From assembly GCF_001447355.1 (NCBI RefSeq), contig NZ_JXBW01000018.1, forward strand, positions 1 to 62,365: a stretch of DNA of 62,365 nt, read 5' to 3'. Source of the stretch: Alicyclobacillus tolerans. Its GTDB lineage: Bacteria > Bacillota > Bacilli > Alicyclobacillales > Alicyclobacillaceae. A model generated the notes under the pieces. That model did not search any database. It was not told the origin of the DNA and saw only the letters and a program-made list of their open reading frames with translations. The position numbers and the translations under genes are program-made. This document shows, piece by piece, positions 26,249-34,961 of this stretch; positions within the stretch are counted from its first letter, which is position 1; every line of letters begins with the position of its first letter.

Positions 26249-27088
26249 CTAAAATGCGGTGGCCATTTCGACCTCTCCCGTAAACGCATTGACGTAATAG
26301 GTTCCTGCAGTCGTTACGATGCGCCACACCGGAAACCAGTAGCTTTGTAGCACCTGCTGGTTTCCTGACGCAACCTGAACTTTGCGCGCATATCCGAGAT
26401 AGACCCTGACGACCGTACTGCTCGTCGCCGTATCGGTTTTATCAACTGCGTCGGCCAAACTGTCCAAGGCGTCCAATGCACTGATGACTGGCTTCGGTGA
26501 ACTATTGGCCACAACATGTTCGACCAGTGTCTGACTGTACGCCACCAAGAGCCCTTTGGATTCTGTACTGACAATGGCCGCATCAAAAATCGGGTAATTG
26601 TCCACCATCTCATAATACACCGCATGATTCGGATCCGACGAGATGGGATCCGGTGTGTATTCACTGCCCCGATATACGTAGGACAGCACCGTATGTGTCG
26701 TTGTAATCTGCATAGGACTTTGGTACTCAACCGTCCAATTGCCTTGTGCAGTGACGGTAATGCTACCCTGGTTGGTGGTCACACCCACATTTCCTGTATA
26801 GGTCAACTTGCCTTTTACATTTGGGAATGCAGCCTGTACCAACGCACTCAACTTGGGATTGGCAAGGTCCGCCTGAAAGGTCACAAGGTTGGGTTGCCCA
26901 CTTGGCACCTGCGTGTCCAAACTGAATCCGTGGTTCGCCAGTAGCGTCTTCGTATTGGCAAGCAAGTCCGCAGGCGATTCTGCATAATCACTTGCTAGCT
27001 GCCTCGACTCATACAACTGCCACCCAAGCACGGCGTCCAGAACAATAAACAGTGCAATCAGCCACGACTTTGCAACCTCCCAATTCAC
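26249..27088 (-). CDS. walI: WalI (YycI) regulator of WalK
   Basis: A 279-residue protein with one N-terminal transmembrane helix (WLIALFIVLDAVLGWQLY) and an extracytoplasmic domain ending in a PepSY-like repeat (GTYYVNAFTGEVEMATAF). With WalH it forms a membrane complex that modulates the kinase WalK. Its ATG overlaps the walH stop by four bases, consistent with translational coupling. Length matches the family. Confidence 0.9.
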   Translation of the reverse strand: MNWEVAKSWLIALFIVLDAVLGWQLYESRQLASDYAESPADLLANTKTLLANHGFSLDTQVPSGQPNLVTFQADLANPKLSALVQAAFPNVKGKLTYTGNVGVTTNQGSITVTAQGNWTVEYQSPMQITTTHTVLSYVYRGSEYTPDPISSDPNHAVYYEMVDNYPIFDAAIVSTESKGLLVAYSQTLVEHVVANSSPKPVISALDALDSLADAVDKTDTATSSTVVRVYLGYARKVQVASGNQQVLQSYWFPVWRIVTTAGTYYVNAFTGEVEMATAF

Positions 27089-28398
27089 GCCAACCCCTCC
27101 GCAATGATAGCGCCATTCACGGCATCCAAGACCCAGACGTCGCCACCGTTGTTGGTCACATAATAAGCCGGCTCCAGTTCTATCTCACCTGCGGGCATAC
27201 TCTGGCGCACCGGGACATACCCAAGTTCCACGTGAAACGTATGCACATTGACGCGTGAACAAAGCCTCTCCAGAGACGAAATTAGTTGACTTTGCCCGAT
27301 CACGCTAACTTGAGTTTGCCTTACGACTGTTGAGAGCGTCCATAATGGACGATCAAACTCGAGTACGTGCCCACTCTCAATGTCGAGATTATAGTCGGCC
27401 GCATTGTCGAGAATCGGGTAGCCATCGACAAACTGCGCGAACGACAACGTCGGGCCATTCAAATTGACGGTCAACATGCCAAGCAAGTCAAACCCAATCA
27501 GATTCTCCGGGCCGCCCCCGTGCGCGTGCAGGAAGTCGATTGCGGTGAGATAGTCTTCCGAATGCAGGCCCGAAGCTCCTGCATTCGGATCCTCATATTC
27601 CAGCTGGTCTGCACCCTTGTCGATTTGCACAGCTCGACTGCCGTCAGTCCAGAGTGTCGTTGAAGCGTTTTCTTGGATCTTGGTGATTGCTTGTGGATTG
27701 AGGAAAAACGACTGAATGAGCGGCAAGGCCTCTGGTTCCGTATAGCTATACACAACGCGTTGCATGTGTCCATTCTCAGGAACCCTTTTTTCTCCCTAAA
27801 AGCCGCCCCAAACGCTGTAGGGAGCCGCTTCTGCTTCACTTTGCGCCGTGCTCTCAAGTGACGACACGGAAAGAGTTGTTTGTTCTATGAAGATTTGCGT
27901 CTGCCCGCCCGCGTCGTTGCCTATCAACGCCATGTTACAAGTACGCCAACCTGACATTGCATAGATCACGATGGTGCGGCATTGCCAACCGACCAACTCC
28001 TGCCCTAGACCATCCAACCATGCCTTGCCGATAGCCCCGTTCAGTGGAATACCAAACTGAAAGGAAACGCGCAAAGTGGCACTGCTCGGCATGGCGGTGC
28101 TCACAATCGGATGCATCGGTCGAGCTGTGAGCAATTGTCCTGTCCAAAATGCATACGCTGCACTACCTGGCCGGATCACAGTATGTCTATCGCCTGTCTC
28201 CACGTCTATCTCATATGGCCGGATCGTTTGCCCCAAACTCGGCGTCGCCGCGATAGGTAAAGAATGTGGCTGGGCCAGACCAATCTCGCTCCCTTCTTGG
28301 AGATTGTCTGACCACAGCAAAAAGCTCAAAACCATGCTGCTTGCCACCAACAGGACGAGAATCGCCGTTTTTAACGTGCGTAGGAAGGATGGCATCAT
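27085..28398 (-). pseudogene. walH: WalH (YycH) interrupted by an in-frame TAG
   Basis: The frame encodes YycH: an N-terminal anchor (KTAILVLLVASSMVLSFLLW), an extracytoplasmic domain and a C-terminal part ending YYVTNNGGDVWVLDAVNGAI. At 27796-27798 a TAG follows SVWGGF; the frame then continues unshifted through GEKRVPENGHMQRVVYSYTE. Counting through the stop the protein is about 436 residues, the usual size. CAG to TAG is the simplest cause. Reinitiation at the ATG ten codons later, preceded by AAAAAAGGG, could make the two halves separately. Overlaps of four bases with walK and walI show the intact operon layout. If real, loss of full-length WalH would alter WalK control. Confidence 0.85.
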
Positions 28399-30161
28399 AG
28401 GGTCCCCTCCTCTGCGCGCCGCAATGAAACGTACGCCGTCGTCCCTTGGTTGGGTTGACTGACAATGCGGATTTCCCCACCCATGCGCTCAACCATCTCA
28501 CGAGCAAGCGCAAGGCCAAGGCCTGTCCCGCCGCGACGCCGACTGCGCCCCTTTTCAACCCGGTAAAACCGCTCAAAGACATGGGGCAAATCCTCAGCAG
28601 GGATACCTATGCCGTTGTCCGACACAGCAAACGTGACAACTTCGTCAGCCGCTTTTACATAGACGTCGATCTCACCGCCAGGCGCGGTATATTTGAGCGC
28701 GTTTGAAATCAAGTTGTCAAGGACGCGGTTGACCATGTCGCTATCTCCATACACGGCCAAGGATGCTTCTGTGGGTCCGTGCACGCGATATGTCAATTGC
28801 TGACGCGAGGCTTGCAGCGCAAAGCGCTGTGCCACCCCGGCAAGTAAAGGTTGAACCCGTAACGCTTGTAGCGCAAAAGCCTTTGACCCACCGCGATCAA
28901 GCCCCGACAGTTGCAGCAAGTCCCGCGTGAGGCGCACCATCCGATCCGTCTCTTCTGCGATCACGCCTAGGAACTCCTTCCTGGTTGCGTGTTCATCGTC
29001 ATCGAGATCGCGCAGAACTTCGATGTATGACTTCACGGTGGTCAGCGGTGTGCGCAACTCGTGCGAAACGTTGCTGACGAAGTCGCGACGCGCTTGCTCA
29101 AGCTGTTCCTGCTCTGTGACGTCCCGCACGACAGCCACGAAGCCATCAATTTGGCCGCGCCGCTGGATACTCGTCAGAATGATATGAAAAATGGCATTGC
29201 CAACAACGCGCACTTGGCGAACACCAGATGATACATCTGCCTTCGCCATGTCATCGAGCTCTAGGAGAGCGAGCGCTTCATCCTCTTCGTTCGCAGCAGT
29301 CCGCAGCATTTGCCTGGCTGCCCGATTCATCATCAACACCTTACACGACGAATCGAGGACAATGACGCCCTCACCCATCGACGTGATGACGGCGCGCAGG
29401 CGTTCCTGTTCCAGCCGATTGCTGGCAAGCGCCTCGTCGAGTTCATCCGCAAGATGGTTGATGGACGCAACGAGTTCTCCAAACTCGTCGTTCCCACTCA
29501 CCGTCAGTCGCTTTGAAAAATCACCTTTTGCCATAATCTGAGCCTGGCGCGTCACTTCCAGCACAGGACGCGTGAGCCCACGTGCGACGACCATGCCAAG
29601 AATGACGGTAAGCACAAGAACACCCATCGATCCGGTGTAAAAAATGCTGGTGGCTTGATGAATCGTCTCGTATGTGGATTGTATGGATAAGACATATTCG
29701 AGGATGCCAAGGTATGACCCGTGGAGTTCAATGGGAACCGCAATCGCCAACAAGTGGCTCTTTGAGACTGGGTCATAACGTACAGATTGGGCGTTTGAGT
29801 GATGTAATAACGCCTCTGTTGCGACAGAATCAATGCGTTTTTGCCCAATTAACGCCCCGCCCGCGGTGGTGTACATCACGTAGCCATCCTGATTCAGAAC
29901 GTACACGGTTCCGTTCAAAAACTGAGGAACCGATTGCAGGACGGTCGTAATGGATGTGCCCACACTTTTGGCGTCGCTTTGGATTTGTGGTGCCACCAAG
30001 GTTGCCATAAGTTGAGCTTGGTTCTTGGCCGCCGCGGCTTGATTGTGAATCAAGGAAGACGTCAGGGCTCGCACGAAGTACGCACCAATCAGTTCGACCG
30101 CAAACAGGATGAGCAAGGTGTACACCAGTACAAGTTTGACGCGCAGACTCCGCCAGCGCAT
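28395..30161 (-). CDS. walK: WalK (VicK/YycG) sensor histidine kinase
   Basis: A 588-residue kinase that senses cell-wall status and phosphorylates WalR. Order of domains: transmembrane helix about 9-29, extracellular PAS-like domain to about 172, second helix about 174-193, HAMP (RGLTRPVLEVTRQAQ), PAS (MGEGVIVLDSSCKVLMMNRA), HisKA with H367 in VSNVSHELRTPLTTV, and HATPase_c with NLISNALKYT, DNGIGIP and GTGLGLAL. All catalytic boxes are intact. It abuts walR directly and overlaps walH by four bases. It is essential in most low-GC Gram-positives. Confidence 0.97.
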   Translation of the reverse strand: MRWRSLRVKLVLVYTLLILFAVELIGAYFVRALTSSLIHNQAAAAKNQAQLMATLVAPQIQSDAKSVGTSITTVLQSVPQFLNGTVYVLNQDGYVMYTTAGGALIGQKRIDSVATEALLHHSNAQSVRYDPVSKSHLLAIAVPIELHGSYLGILEYVLSIQSTYETIHQATSIFYTGSMGVLVLTVILGMVVARGLTRPVLEVTRQAQIMAKGDFSKRLTVSGNDEFGELVASINHLADELDEALASNRLEQERLRAVITSMGEGVIVLDSSCKVLMMNRAARQMLRTAANEEDEALALLELDDMAKADVSSGVRQVRVVGNAIFHIILTSIQRRGQIDGFVAVVRDVTEQEQLEQARRDFVSNVSHELRTPLTTVKSYIEVLRDLDDDEHATRKEFLGVIAEETDRMVRLTRDLLQLSGLDRGGSKAFALQALRVQPLLAGVAQRFALQASRQQLTYRVHGPTEASLAVYGDSDMVNRVLDNLISNALKYTAPGGEIDVYVKAADEVVTFAVSDNGIGIPAEDLPHVFERFYRVEKGRSRRRGGTGLGLALAREMVERMGGEIRIVSQPNQGTTAYVSLRRAEEGTL

Positions 30162-30851
30162 TTATTCGTTCCTCACATAGTAGCCGACGCCGCGCCGTGT
30201 CATGACATAGCGCGGCTGGCTCGGATCAGGTTCCAATTTTTCGCGCAAGCGGCGAATCGTCACATCGACCGCTCGCGTGTCCCCCACATAGTCGATGCCC
30301 CAAACCTGGTCGACGAGCTGTTCCCGAGTAAATACGCGCCCAGGGTGAGCCGCAAGCAATGCAAGAACTTGGAACTCGCGATGGGTAAGCGAAATGGGCT
30401 GTCCACCCTTGGTCACGCTATACTCTTGCAGGTCGATGACGAGATCCTGCACCATATATCGCTCGCTCTCCTTGCCATCGTTCAACACGTCGCCGGCGCG
30501 CCGGAGGTTCGCCTTGACACGCGCAAGTAACTCTCGCGTGCTAAAAGGCTTGGTCACATAATCATCTGCACCAAGTTCCAAGCCAAGTACCTTGTCGACT
30601 TCGTCGTCCTTAGCGTTCAGCATGATGACAGGTATACCCGAGGTCTGGCGTACAGTGCGCAATACATCAAAACCGTCTAACTCTGGCAACATCACGTCGA
30701 GCAACATCAAGTCCGGCGCATGTGCACGCCAGAGATCGACCGCCTCGCGCCCGTCGTATGCGCATGTCACGCGATAGCCACTGCGTTCGAGTGCAAAGCG
30801 TAGGAGATTGGCAATAGGCTCTTCATCCTCGACGACCAAAATGTGCTGCAC
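30162..30851 (-). CDS. walR: WalR (VicR/YycF) response regulator
   Basis: A 229-residue OmpR-type regulator. The receiver domain starts QHILVVEDEEPIANLLRFAL; the phosphorylated Asp is D52 in LLDVMLPELDGFDVL and the conserved Lys is in YVTKPFSTRELLARV. The winged-helix DNA-binding domain ends RAVDVTIRRLREKLE and YVMTRRGVGYYVRNE. It controls autolysin and wall-metabolism genes. The GTG start is chosen because AAAGGAGGG lies just upstream; 13 extra in-frame codons lack a ribosome binding site. Confidence 0.97.
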   Translation of the reverse strand: MQHILVVEDEEPIANLLRFALERSGYRVTCAYDGREAVDLWRAHAPDLMLLDVMLPELDGFDVLRTVRQTSGIPVIMLNAKDDEVDKVLGLELGADDYVTKPFSTRELLARVKANLRRAGDVLNDGKESERYMVQDLVIDLQEYSVTKGGQPISLTHREFQVLALLAAHPGRVFTREQLVDQVWGIDYVGDTRAVDVTIRRLREKLEPDPSQPRYVMTRRGVGYYVRNE

Positions 30852-30874
30852 ATGACGCCCTCCTTTCGACGGTG

Positions 30875-31333
30875 TCAGTGACTTACCCAAATGATTTGTG
30901 GGTGAGTCAATATCGGCGCATACTGCCCCAGCTTGTATAACAGCACCGCATAAGGATCCGAAATGGTTCCGCTACTTAAATCCGGGGCGTAAAGGCCGAG
31001 ATCGAATATAGGCGGTCCAAACCACCACGGCTTGACTGTGACATATGCGCGTATGTGGGGCGGCAGAACAGACGCCGCATAGCTCGGAATGTCATACACG
31101 TACGCAAACCGCGCCCAAAATGCAAGCAATAGTAGCAGTACGAGCGCAATTGCCGCCCGCGTCCAAAACTGTAGGCTGCGCAAGGCGCGCCATGCCTTGA
31201 CGCGACGCACGCGCGCTCGCCTGCGCCGACGCCGGCGCTTTTGCTGCTTAAGCATCATTTCGCGGCGCTCTTTCCGCGTCAGTGTGCGCGGCACCGTCAA
31301 CCCTACTAGTTGTTCCGATTCATCGTTGTTCAT
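30875..31333 (-). CDS. Arg-rich single-pass membrane protein of unknown function
   Basis: A 152-residue protein. Its N-terminal 60 residues are highly basic, including a run of Arg (KQQKRRRRRRRARVRRVKAW), followed by one hydrophobic helix (AAIALVLLLLLAFWARFAY) and an extracytoplasmic Pro/Tyr-rich segment ending ILTHPQIIWVSH. The orientation (basic side in) is predicted by the positive-inside rule. Its start overlaps the dnaB stop by four bases and walR follows after 23 bases, so it is part of the replication/wall operon. I do not recognise a family. Confidence 0.7.
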   Translation of the reverse strand: MNNDESEQLVGLTVPRTLTRKERREMMLKQQKRRRRRRRARVRRVKAWRALRSLQFWTRAAIALVLLLLLAFWARFAYVYDIPSYAASVLPPHIRAYVTVKPWWFGPPIFDLGLYAPDLSSGTISDPYAVLLYKLGQYAPILTHPQIIWVSH

Positions 31334-32715
31334 GGTCCGCTATGCGCTTTCTCCAGATTGACAAACTTGTTGTAGTTTTTGAGGAATACCAACTCGACCT
31401 TGCCAGTTGGGCCGTTACGCTGCTTCGCAATGATTACCTCGACGATATTCTGACGCTCCGTCTCCGGGTCATAGTAATCATCGCGATAGAGAAACGCGAC
31501 AATATCCGCATCCTGTTCAATGGAGCCCGATTCGCGAATATCAGAGAGCATCGGACGCTTATCCTGGCGCTGTTCAACCGAACGGCTCAACTGGGCCAGC
31601 GCCACAATTGGAACCTCCAACTCGCGCGCGAGTTGCTTGAGCGACCGGGAAATATCCGAGATTTCCTGTTGTCGATTTTCGCCGGAGGATCGACGGCCGT
31701 GAATCAACTGCAAATAGTCGATGACGACGAAGCCAAGTCCATGCTCCATCTTCAATCTGCGCAGCTTGCTGCGCATGTCCGGCACGGTGATGCCCGGCGA
31801 ATCGTCGATGTAAATCGGCGAATTTCCTAAGGTGGTCACGCCCATGGACAGCTTGGGCCAATCGTCGTCATCCAGTGTACCGTTACGCAACTTATGGCCG
31901 TCAATATATGCCTCTGCACAAAGCATACGTTGAACGAGTTGGTCTTTTGACATCTCGAGAGAGAAAATGGCAACAGGCAACCCACTGCGCACTGCCACAT
32001 TCTGCGCGATGTTCAGAGCAAACGCCGTCTTACCGACAGAGGGACGCGCTGCGACAATGATGAGGTCAGACTTTTGAAAACCGCTCGTCATTCGATCCAG
32101 TTCGCTGTAACCCGTTGGCACGCCTGTGATGTTGCCATCGCTCTCATAGAGTTGTTCGATCCGCTCGAAAGTCGTCTGCAACACATCGGAGATATGCGTG
32201 AAATCCCGAGTCCGCTGAAACTGCCCGAGCTCGAGAATCGCCCGTTCAGCATCTGCCAGAACGTCTGCCGCCGGTACCTCCTGCGCGTAGCCTGCCTCCG
32301 CAATCTGCGTAGCAGCCGCAATAATCCTGCGCAGCAAGGCTTTTTCACGCACAATTTCTGCGTATTGCACGACGTGTAACGCCGTCGGCATTGCGGCAGC
32401 GAGATCGGCCAGGTATTCTGCGCCGCCAACGGCATCCAGCGCGTCGTCGCGCGTGCGCAAAGCCGCTGCCACGGTGACCACGTCGACTGGGTTCCCTGCA
32501 TCATAGACGTCACGCATCGCCCGAAAAATAGACTGGTGAGCCGCTCGGTAAAAATCGTCCGGCTCTAGTATTTCAAGCGCCTCTGCCACGGCGTCTGGCG
32601 AAATCAGCATTGCACCCAGGACAGCCTGCTCCGCCTCGACTTGCTGCGGTGGCATTCGAAGCCCTGTATCCGCAGCGGGCGACGGCCAGAGAGCACCCTC
32701 ATTCACCATGGCCAT
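31330..32715 (-). CDS. dnaB: Replicative DNA helicase DnaB (DnaC of B. subtilis)
   Basis: A 461-residue hexameric helicase that unwinds DNA at the fork. The N-terminal primase-interaction domain starts near PPQQVEAEQAVLGAMLISPD. The RecA-like motor has Walker A ARPSVGKTAFALNIA, Walker B FVVIDYLQLIHG, and the arginine-finger region near the end (DIVAFLYRDDYYDPE). No intein or frameshift is present. It is three bases downstream of rplI, matching the conserved rplI-dnaB pair. Confidence 0.97.
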   Translation of the reverse strand: MAMVNEGALWPSPAADTGLRMPPQQVEAEQAVLGAMLISPDAVAEALEILEPDDFYRAAHQSIFRAMRDVYDAGNPVDVVTVAAALRTRDDALDAVGGAEYLADLAAAMPTALHVVQYAEIVREKALLRRIIAAATQIAEAGYAQEVPAADVLADAERAILELGQFQRTRDFTHISDVLQTTFERIEQLYESDGNITGVPTGYSELDRMTSGFQKSDLIIVAARPSVGKTAFALNIAQNVAVRSGLPVAIFSLEMSKDQLVQRMLCAEAYIDGHKLRNGTLDDDDWPKLSMGVTTLGNSPIYIDDSPGITVPDMRSKLRRLKMEHGLGFVVIDYLQLIHGRRSSGENRQQEISDISRSLKQLARELEVPIVALAQLSRSVEQRQDKRPMLSDIRESGSIEQDADIVAFLYRDDYYDPETERQNIVEVIIAKQRNGPTGKVELVFLKNYNKFVNLEKAHSGP

Positions 32716-32718
32716 CCG

Positions 32719-33162
32719 TCATTCCGCCTCGACGTAGACAAGCACCTGTACGTGAACCTCCGGATGGAGTTTAACGGTCACGCGGTGCCCTCCCAAAGAC
32801 TTAATGGGTTCACCGAGGCTGATTTTGCGCTTATCGACCGTAAAGCCCTGTTGTTTCATCGCGTCAGCAATATGCTTGCTCGTGATGGCCCCAAACAGGC
32901 GTCCACCTTCGCCGGCTTGCGTTTTAACAACAATCTTTTGATTTTCCAGCTGTGCGCCTAATTGTTTCGCATCAGCCAGTTCTTGTGCCTTGTGACGCCT
33001 GTCCTTCTCGCGTTTCTGCTCCAACTCGCGCAAAGCGGCAGGTGTAGCTTCCTCGGCCAACCCGCGGGGAAACAGGAAGTTGCGAGCGTACCCTTCACTC
33101 ACATCTTTGAGTTCGCCTTGTTTACCTTGGCCTTTTACGTCTTGCAACAGGATCACTTTCAT
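32719..33162 (-). CDS. rplI: 50S ribosomal protein L9
   Basis: A 147-residue L9. The N-terminal domain carries the signature [20 protein letters not shown] and [13 protein letters not shown]. The central helix ([20 protein letters not shown]) connects to the C-terminal domain ([18 protein letters not shown]). The ATG after GGGGGT is preferred to a start five codons upstream. Coupled to dnaB. Confidence 0.97.
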   Translation of the reverse strand: MKVILLQDVKGQGKQGELKDVSEGYARNFLFPRGLAEEATPAALRELEQKREKDRRHKAQELADAKQLGAQLENQKIVVKTQAGEGGRLFGAITSKHIADAMKQQGFTVDKRKISLGEPIKSLGGHRVTVKLHPEVHVQVLVYVEAE

Positions 33163-33285
33163 CGTACAGACCCCCAATCAAAATCCATCGTATCGCCGCA
33201 TGGTTGCGGGCGCAAATGCAAAACCGACCAACATCGGTCACCTTCGGATCTGACAGGTTCATCTCACCGCCAACCGCCGTACATC

Positions 33286-33591
33286 CTAGATGCGACCACG
33301 GAGATGGCGCACGATGTCCGCCATTTCGTCTCGTCGCGGATTGTCTACGGATGGCGCGTCCTGAAAGGCCGATATGACTTCGCGATCGATCCGGTGCGGT
33401 GCAATTCCCATTTGAACCCCCAGCAGGTATGCGAAGCCAACAACGCCAGCCAACGCTTCGGTCAAAAGTGTCTGGTTGCCCGATTGGACGCTGCGTAAAA
33501 CTTCAACCGCCTGCTGCACCAACTCAATCCGATCATGCTCCACAGCCTGCAGCTTTCTCGTCAAGTTTGTCTCCGCTTCCATACCCGTCAC
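33286..33591 (-). CDS. MazG-like family protein
   Basis: A 101-residue protein resembling the short MazG-like family of Bacilli (helical, related to all-alpha NTP pyrophosphatases). Characteristic parts are LTRKLQAVEHDRIELVQQAV and LLTEALAGVVGFAYLLGVQM. The metal-binding ExxE signature of true MazG is not obvious, so activity is doubtful. The GTG start follows GGGAGG by about seven bases. It lies between the rpsR terminator and rplI, a location seen in other Firmicutes. Confidence 0.72.
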   Translation of the reverse strand: MTGMEAETNLTRKLQAVEHDRIELVQQAVEVLRSVQSGNQTLLTEALAGVVGFAYLLGVQMGIAPHRIDREVISAFQDAPSVDNPRRDEMADIVRHLRGRI

Positions 33592-33685
33592 CGCGCTACC
33601 TCCCAATTGGTGCACTCGGCAAATCTTATATCTTTACGCATTCCACAAACTCACGAATAAGTCCTGCTGAGCCAAGACGAAGAAA

Positions 33686-33726
33686 GGCCGCCCGAAATTG
33701 CGGGCGATCCGCAATCCCGAACGGCC
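33686..33726 (-). terminator. Intrinsic terminator of the rpsF-ssb-rpsR operon
   Basis: Two 18-base arms beginning GGCCG and ending with ATTGCGG/CCGCAAT pair along their whole length if G-U pairs are allowed, with a 5-base loop. On the minus strand the hairpin is followed by TTTCTT. It starts 21 bases after the rpsR stop. Confidence 0.85.
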
Positions 33727-33747
33727 ATTCGCCGTACGTTAGACAGC

Positions 33748-33978
33748 TCACTCTGTGGTGTATGGCAACAATGCAACCTGGCGAGCCCGCTTAATCGCGA
33801 CCGTCACCTGGCGTTGATGGCGCGCGCAATTCCCGGAAATGCGCCGCGGGAGGATTTTCCCACGCTCCGTCAAGAACTTGCTCAAACGGCCAATATCCTT
33901 GTAGTCTGCGTAGTCAATCTTATCGACGCAGTACTGACATACTTTGCGGCGCTTTCCACCACGACCTTTACGCGGCAT
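33748..33978 (-). CDS. rpsR: 30S ribosomal protein S18
   Basis: A 76-residue S18. The N terminus keeps the zinc-binding-type segment [20 protein letters not shown] with CxxC, and the core [20 protein letters not shown] is conserved. The ATG has GAGGAG about nine bases upstream; 16 codons further upstream were not used. Third gene of the rpsF-ssb-rpsR operon. Confidence 0.96.
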   Translation of the reverse strand: MPRKGRGGKRRKVCQYCVDKIDYADYKDIGRLSKFLTERGKILPRRISGNCARHQRQVTVAIKRARQVALLPYTTE

Positions 33979-34064
33979 TCCACTCACTCCTCGTCGTTTT
34001 CTCCAGCGGCCGTACGCCTGTCCCACACGCTCGTGCGAGCAGTGTCAGCCTCTGGGCATCGAAA

Positions 34065-34538
34065 TCAAAAAGGCAAATCATCTTCCGAAATATCGATAGT
34101 TTGGCTGTCATCCGCAAACGGATCGTCTTCGTAAAGAGGAGCTGAACTCCGATCAGGACGTGGCCTGTTCATTGGTGTTGAACCACCACCGAACCCACCA
34201 GCTGACTGTGCAACATCCGATCCGCGATCCAAAAAGCGAACGGTTTCCGCGACAACTTCCGCAACGCGGCCCTTTTGACCTTCGCGTTTGTCGTAGGTGC
34301 GAATCTGAAGGCGACCATCGACCGCTGCCAGTCTGCCCTTTTGCAGATACTGTGCGACAATCTCGGCCTGCTTCTGCCACACGACAATATTGATAAAATC
34401 AGTCTGGCGCTCACCGCTCTGCCCGGAACGCATACGATCTACCGCCAGTGTAAACGACGCAACCGCCGTTCCATTGTTGGTGTAGCGCAGTTCAGGATCC
34501 GCCGTCAGCCGTCCTATTAAAATGACCCGGTTCAGCAT
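34065..34538 (-). CDS. ssb: Single-stranded DNA-binding protein
   Basis: A 157-residue SSB. The OB fold starts MLNRVILIGRLTADPELRYT and includes VASFTLAVDRMRSGQSGERQ. The C-terminal linker is Gly/Pro/Asp-rich and ends with the protein-interaction tip ISEDDLPF, which binds replication and repair partners. It sits between rpsF and rpsR as in B. subtilis. Confidence 0.97.
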   Translation of the reverse strand: MLNRVILIGRLTADPELRYTNNGTAVASFTLAVDRMRSGQSGERQTDFINIVVWQKQAEIVAQYLQKGRLAAVDGRLQIRTYDKREGQKGRVAEVVAETVRFLDRGSDVAQSAGGFGGGSTPMNRPRPDRSSAPLYEDDPFADDSQTIDISEDDLPF

Positions 34539-34556
34539 CGTTTTCCCCTCCGCGAA

Positions 34557-34844
34557 TTACTCACCCACGCGGACTGTCAAATAACGAACGACATTTTCGT
34601 CGATGCGCATTACACGTTCGAGCTCTTTGGACACATCTGTGCCCGCCGTGTATTTAAACAACACGTAGTAGCCCTCACGGTTGCCTTCGATTTCGTACGC
34701 CAAACGACGCTTGCCGATCTCTTGAAGTTCGTCGATTTGACCGCCTTGTTCAGAGATGAGCGTTTGATATTTCTGAACCAACTCAGAGGTCTGTTCAGAC
34801 TCCAATGTTGGGTTCACAATGAACATCGTTTCGTACTGACGCAT
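34557..34844 (-). CDS. rpsF: 30S ribosomal protein S6
   Basis: A 95-residue S6 starting MRQYETMFIVNPTLESEQT, with GKRRLAYEIEGNREGYYVLF in the centre and a short C terminus. The ATG has AGGAGGTG about seven bases upstream; the 23 upstream codons overlap leader hairpins. First gene of its operon; S6 binds S18, encoded two genes later. Confidence 0.96.
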   Translation of the reverse strand: MRQYETMFIVNPTLESEQTSELVQKYQTLISEQGGQIDELQEIGKRRLAYEIEGNREGYYVLFKYTAGTDVSKELERVMRIDENVVRYLTVRVGE

Positions 34845-34874
34845 ACCGTGACACCTCCTTCTGGTCTGATGGCC

Positions 34875-34927
34875 CCTTGCGGAGCAAGGATGTTGGCAGC
34901 ATAGATCATGCACCGATTGTCTATGCT
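34875..34927 (-). promoter_or_regulatory. Two hairpins in the rpsF leader
   Basis: The minus-strand leader forms AGCATAGA/TCTATGCT (8 bp, 34898-34927) and CCTTGC/GCAAGG (34875-34889). The S6:S18 complex regulates this operon in other bacteria through a leader RNA; the exact consensus is not evident here, so only the hairpins are claimed. Confidence 0.4.
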
Positions 34928-34961
34928 ATCACGAACAGCCCAACATCACAAGCCAATTTCA

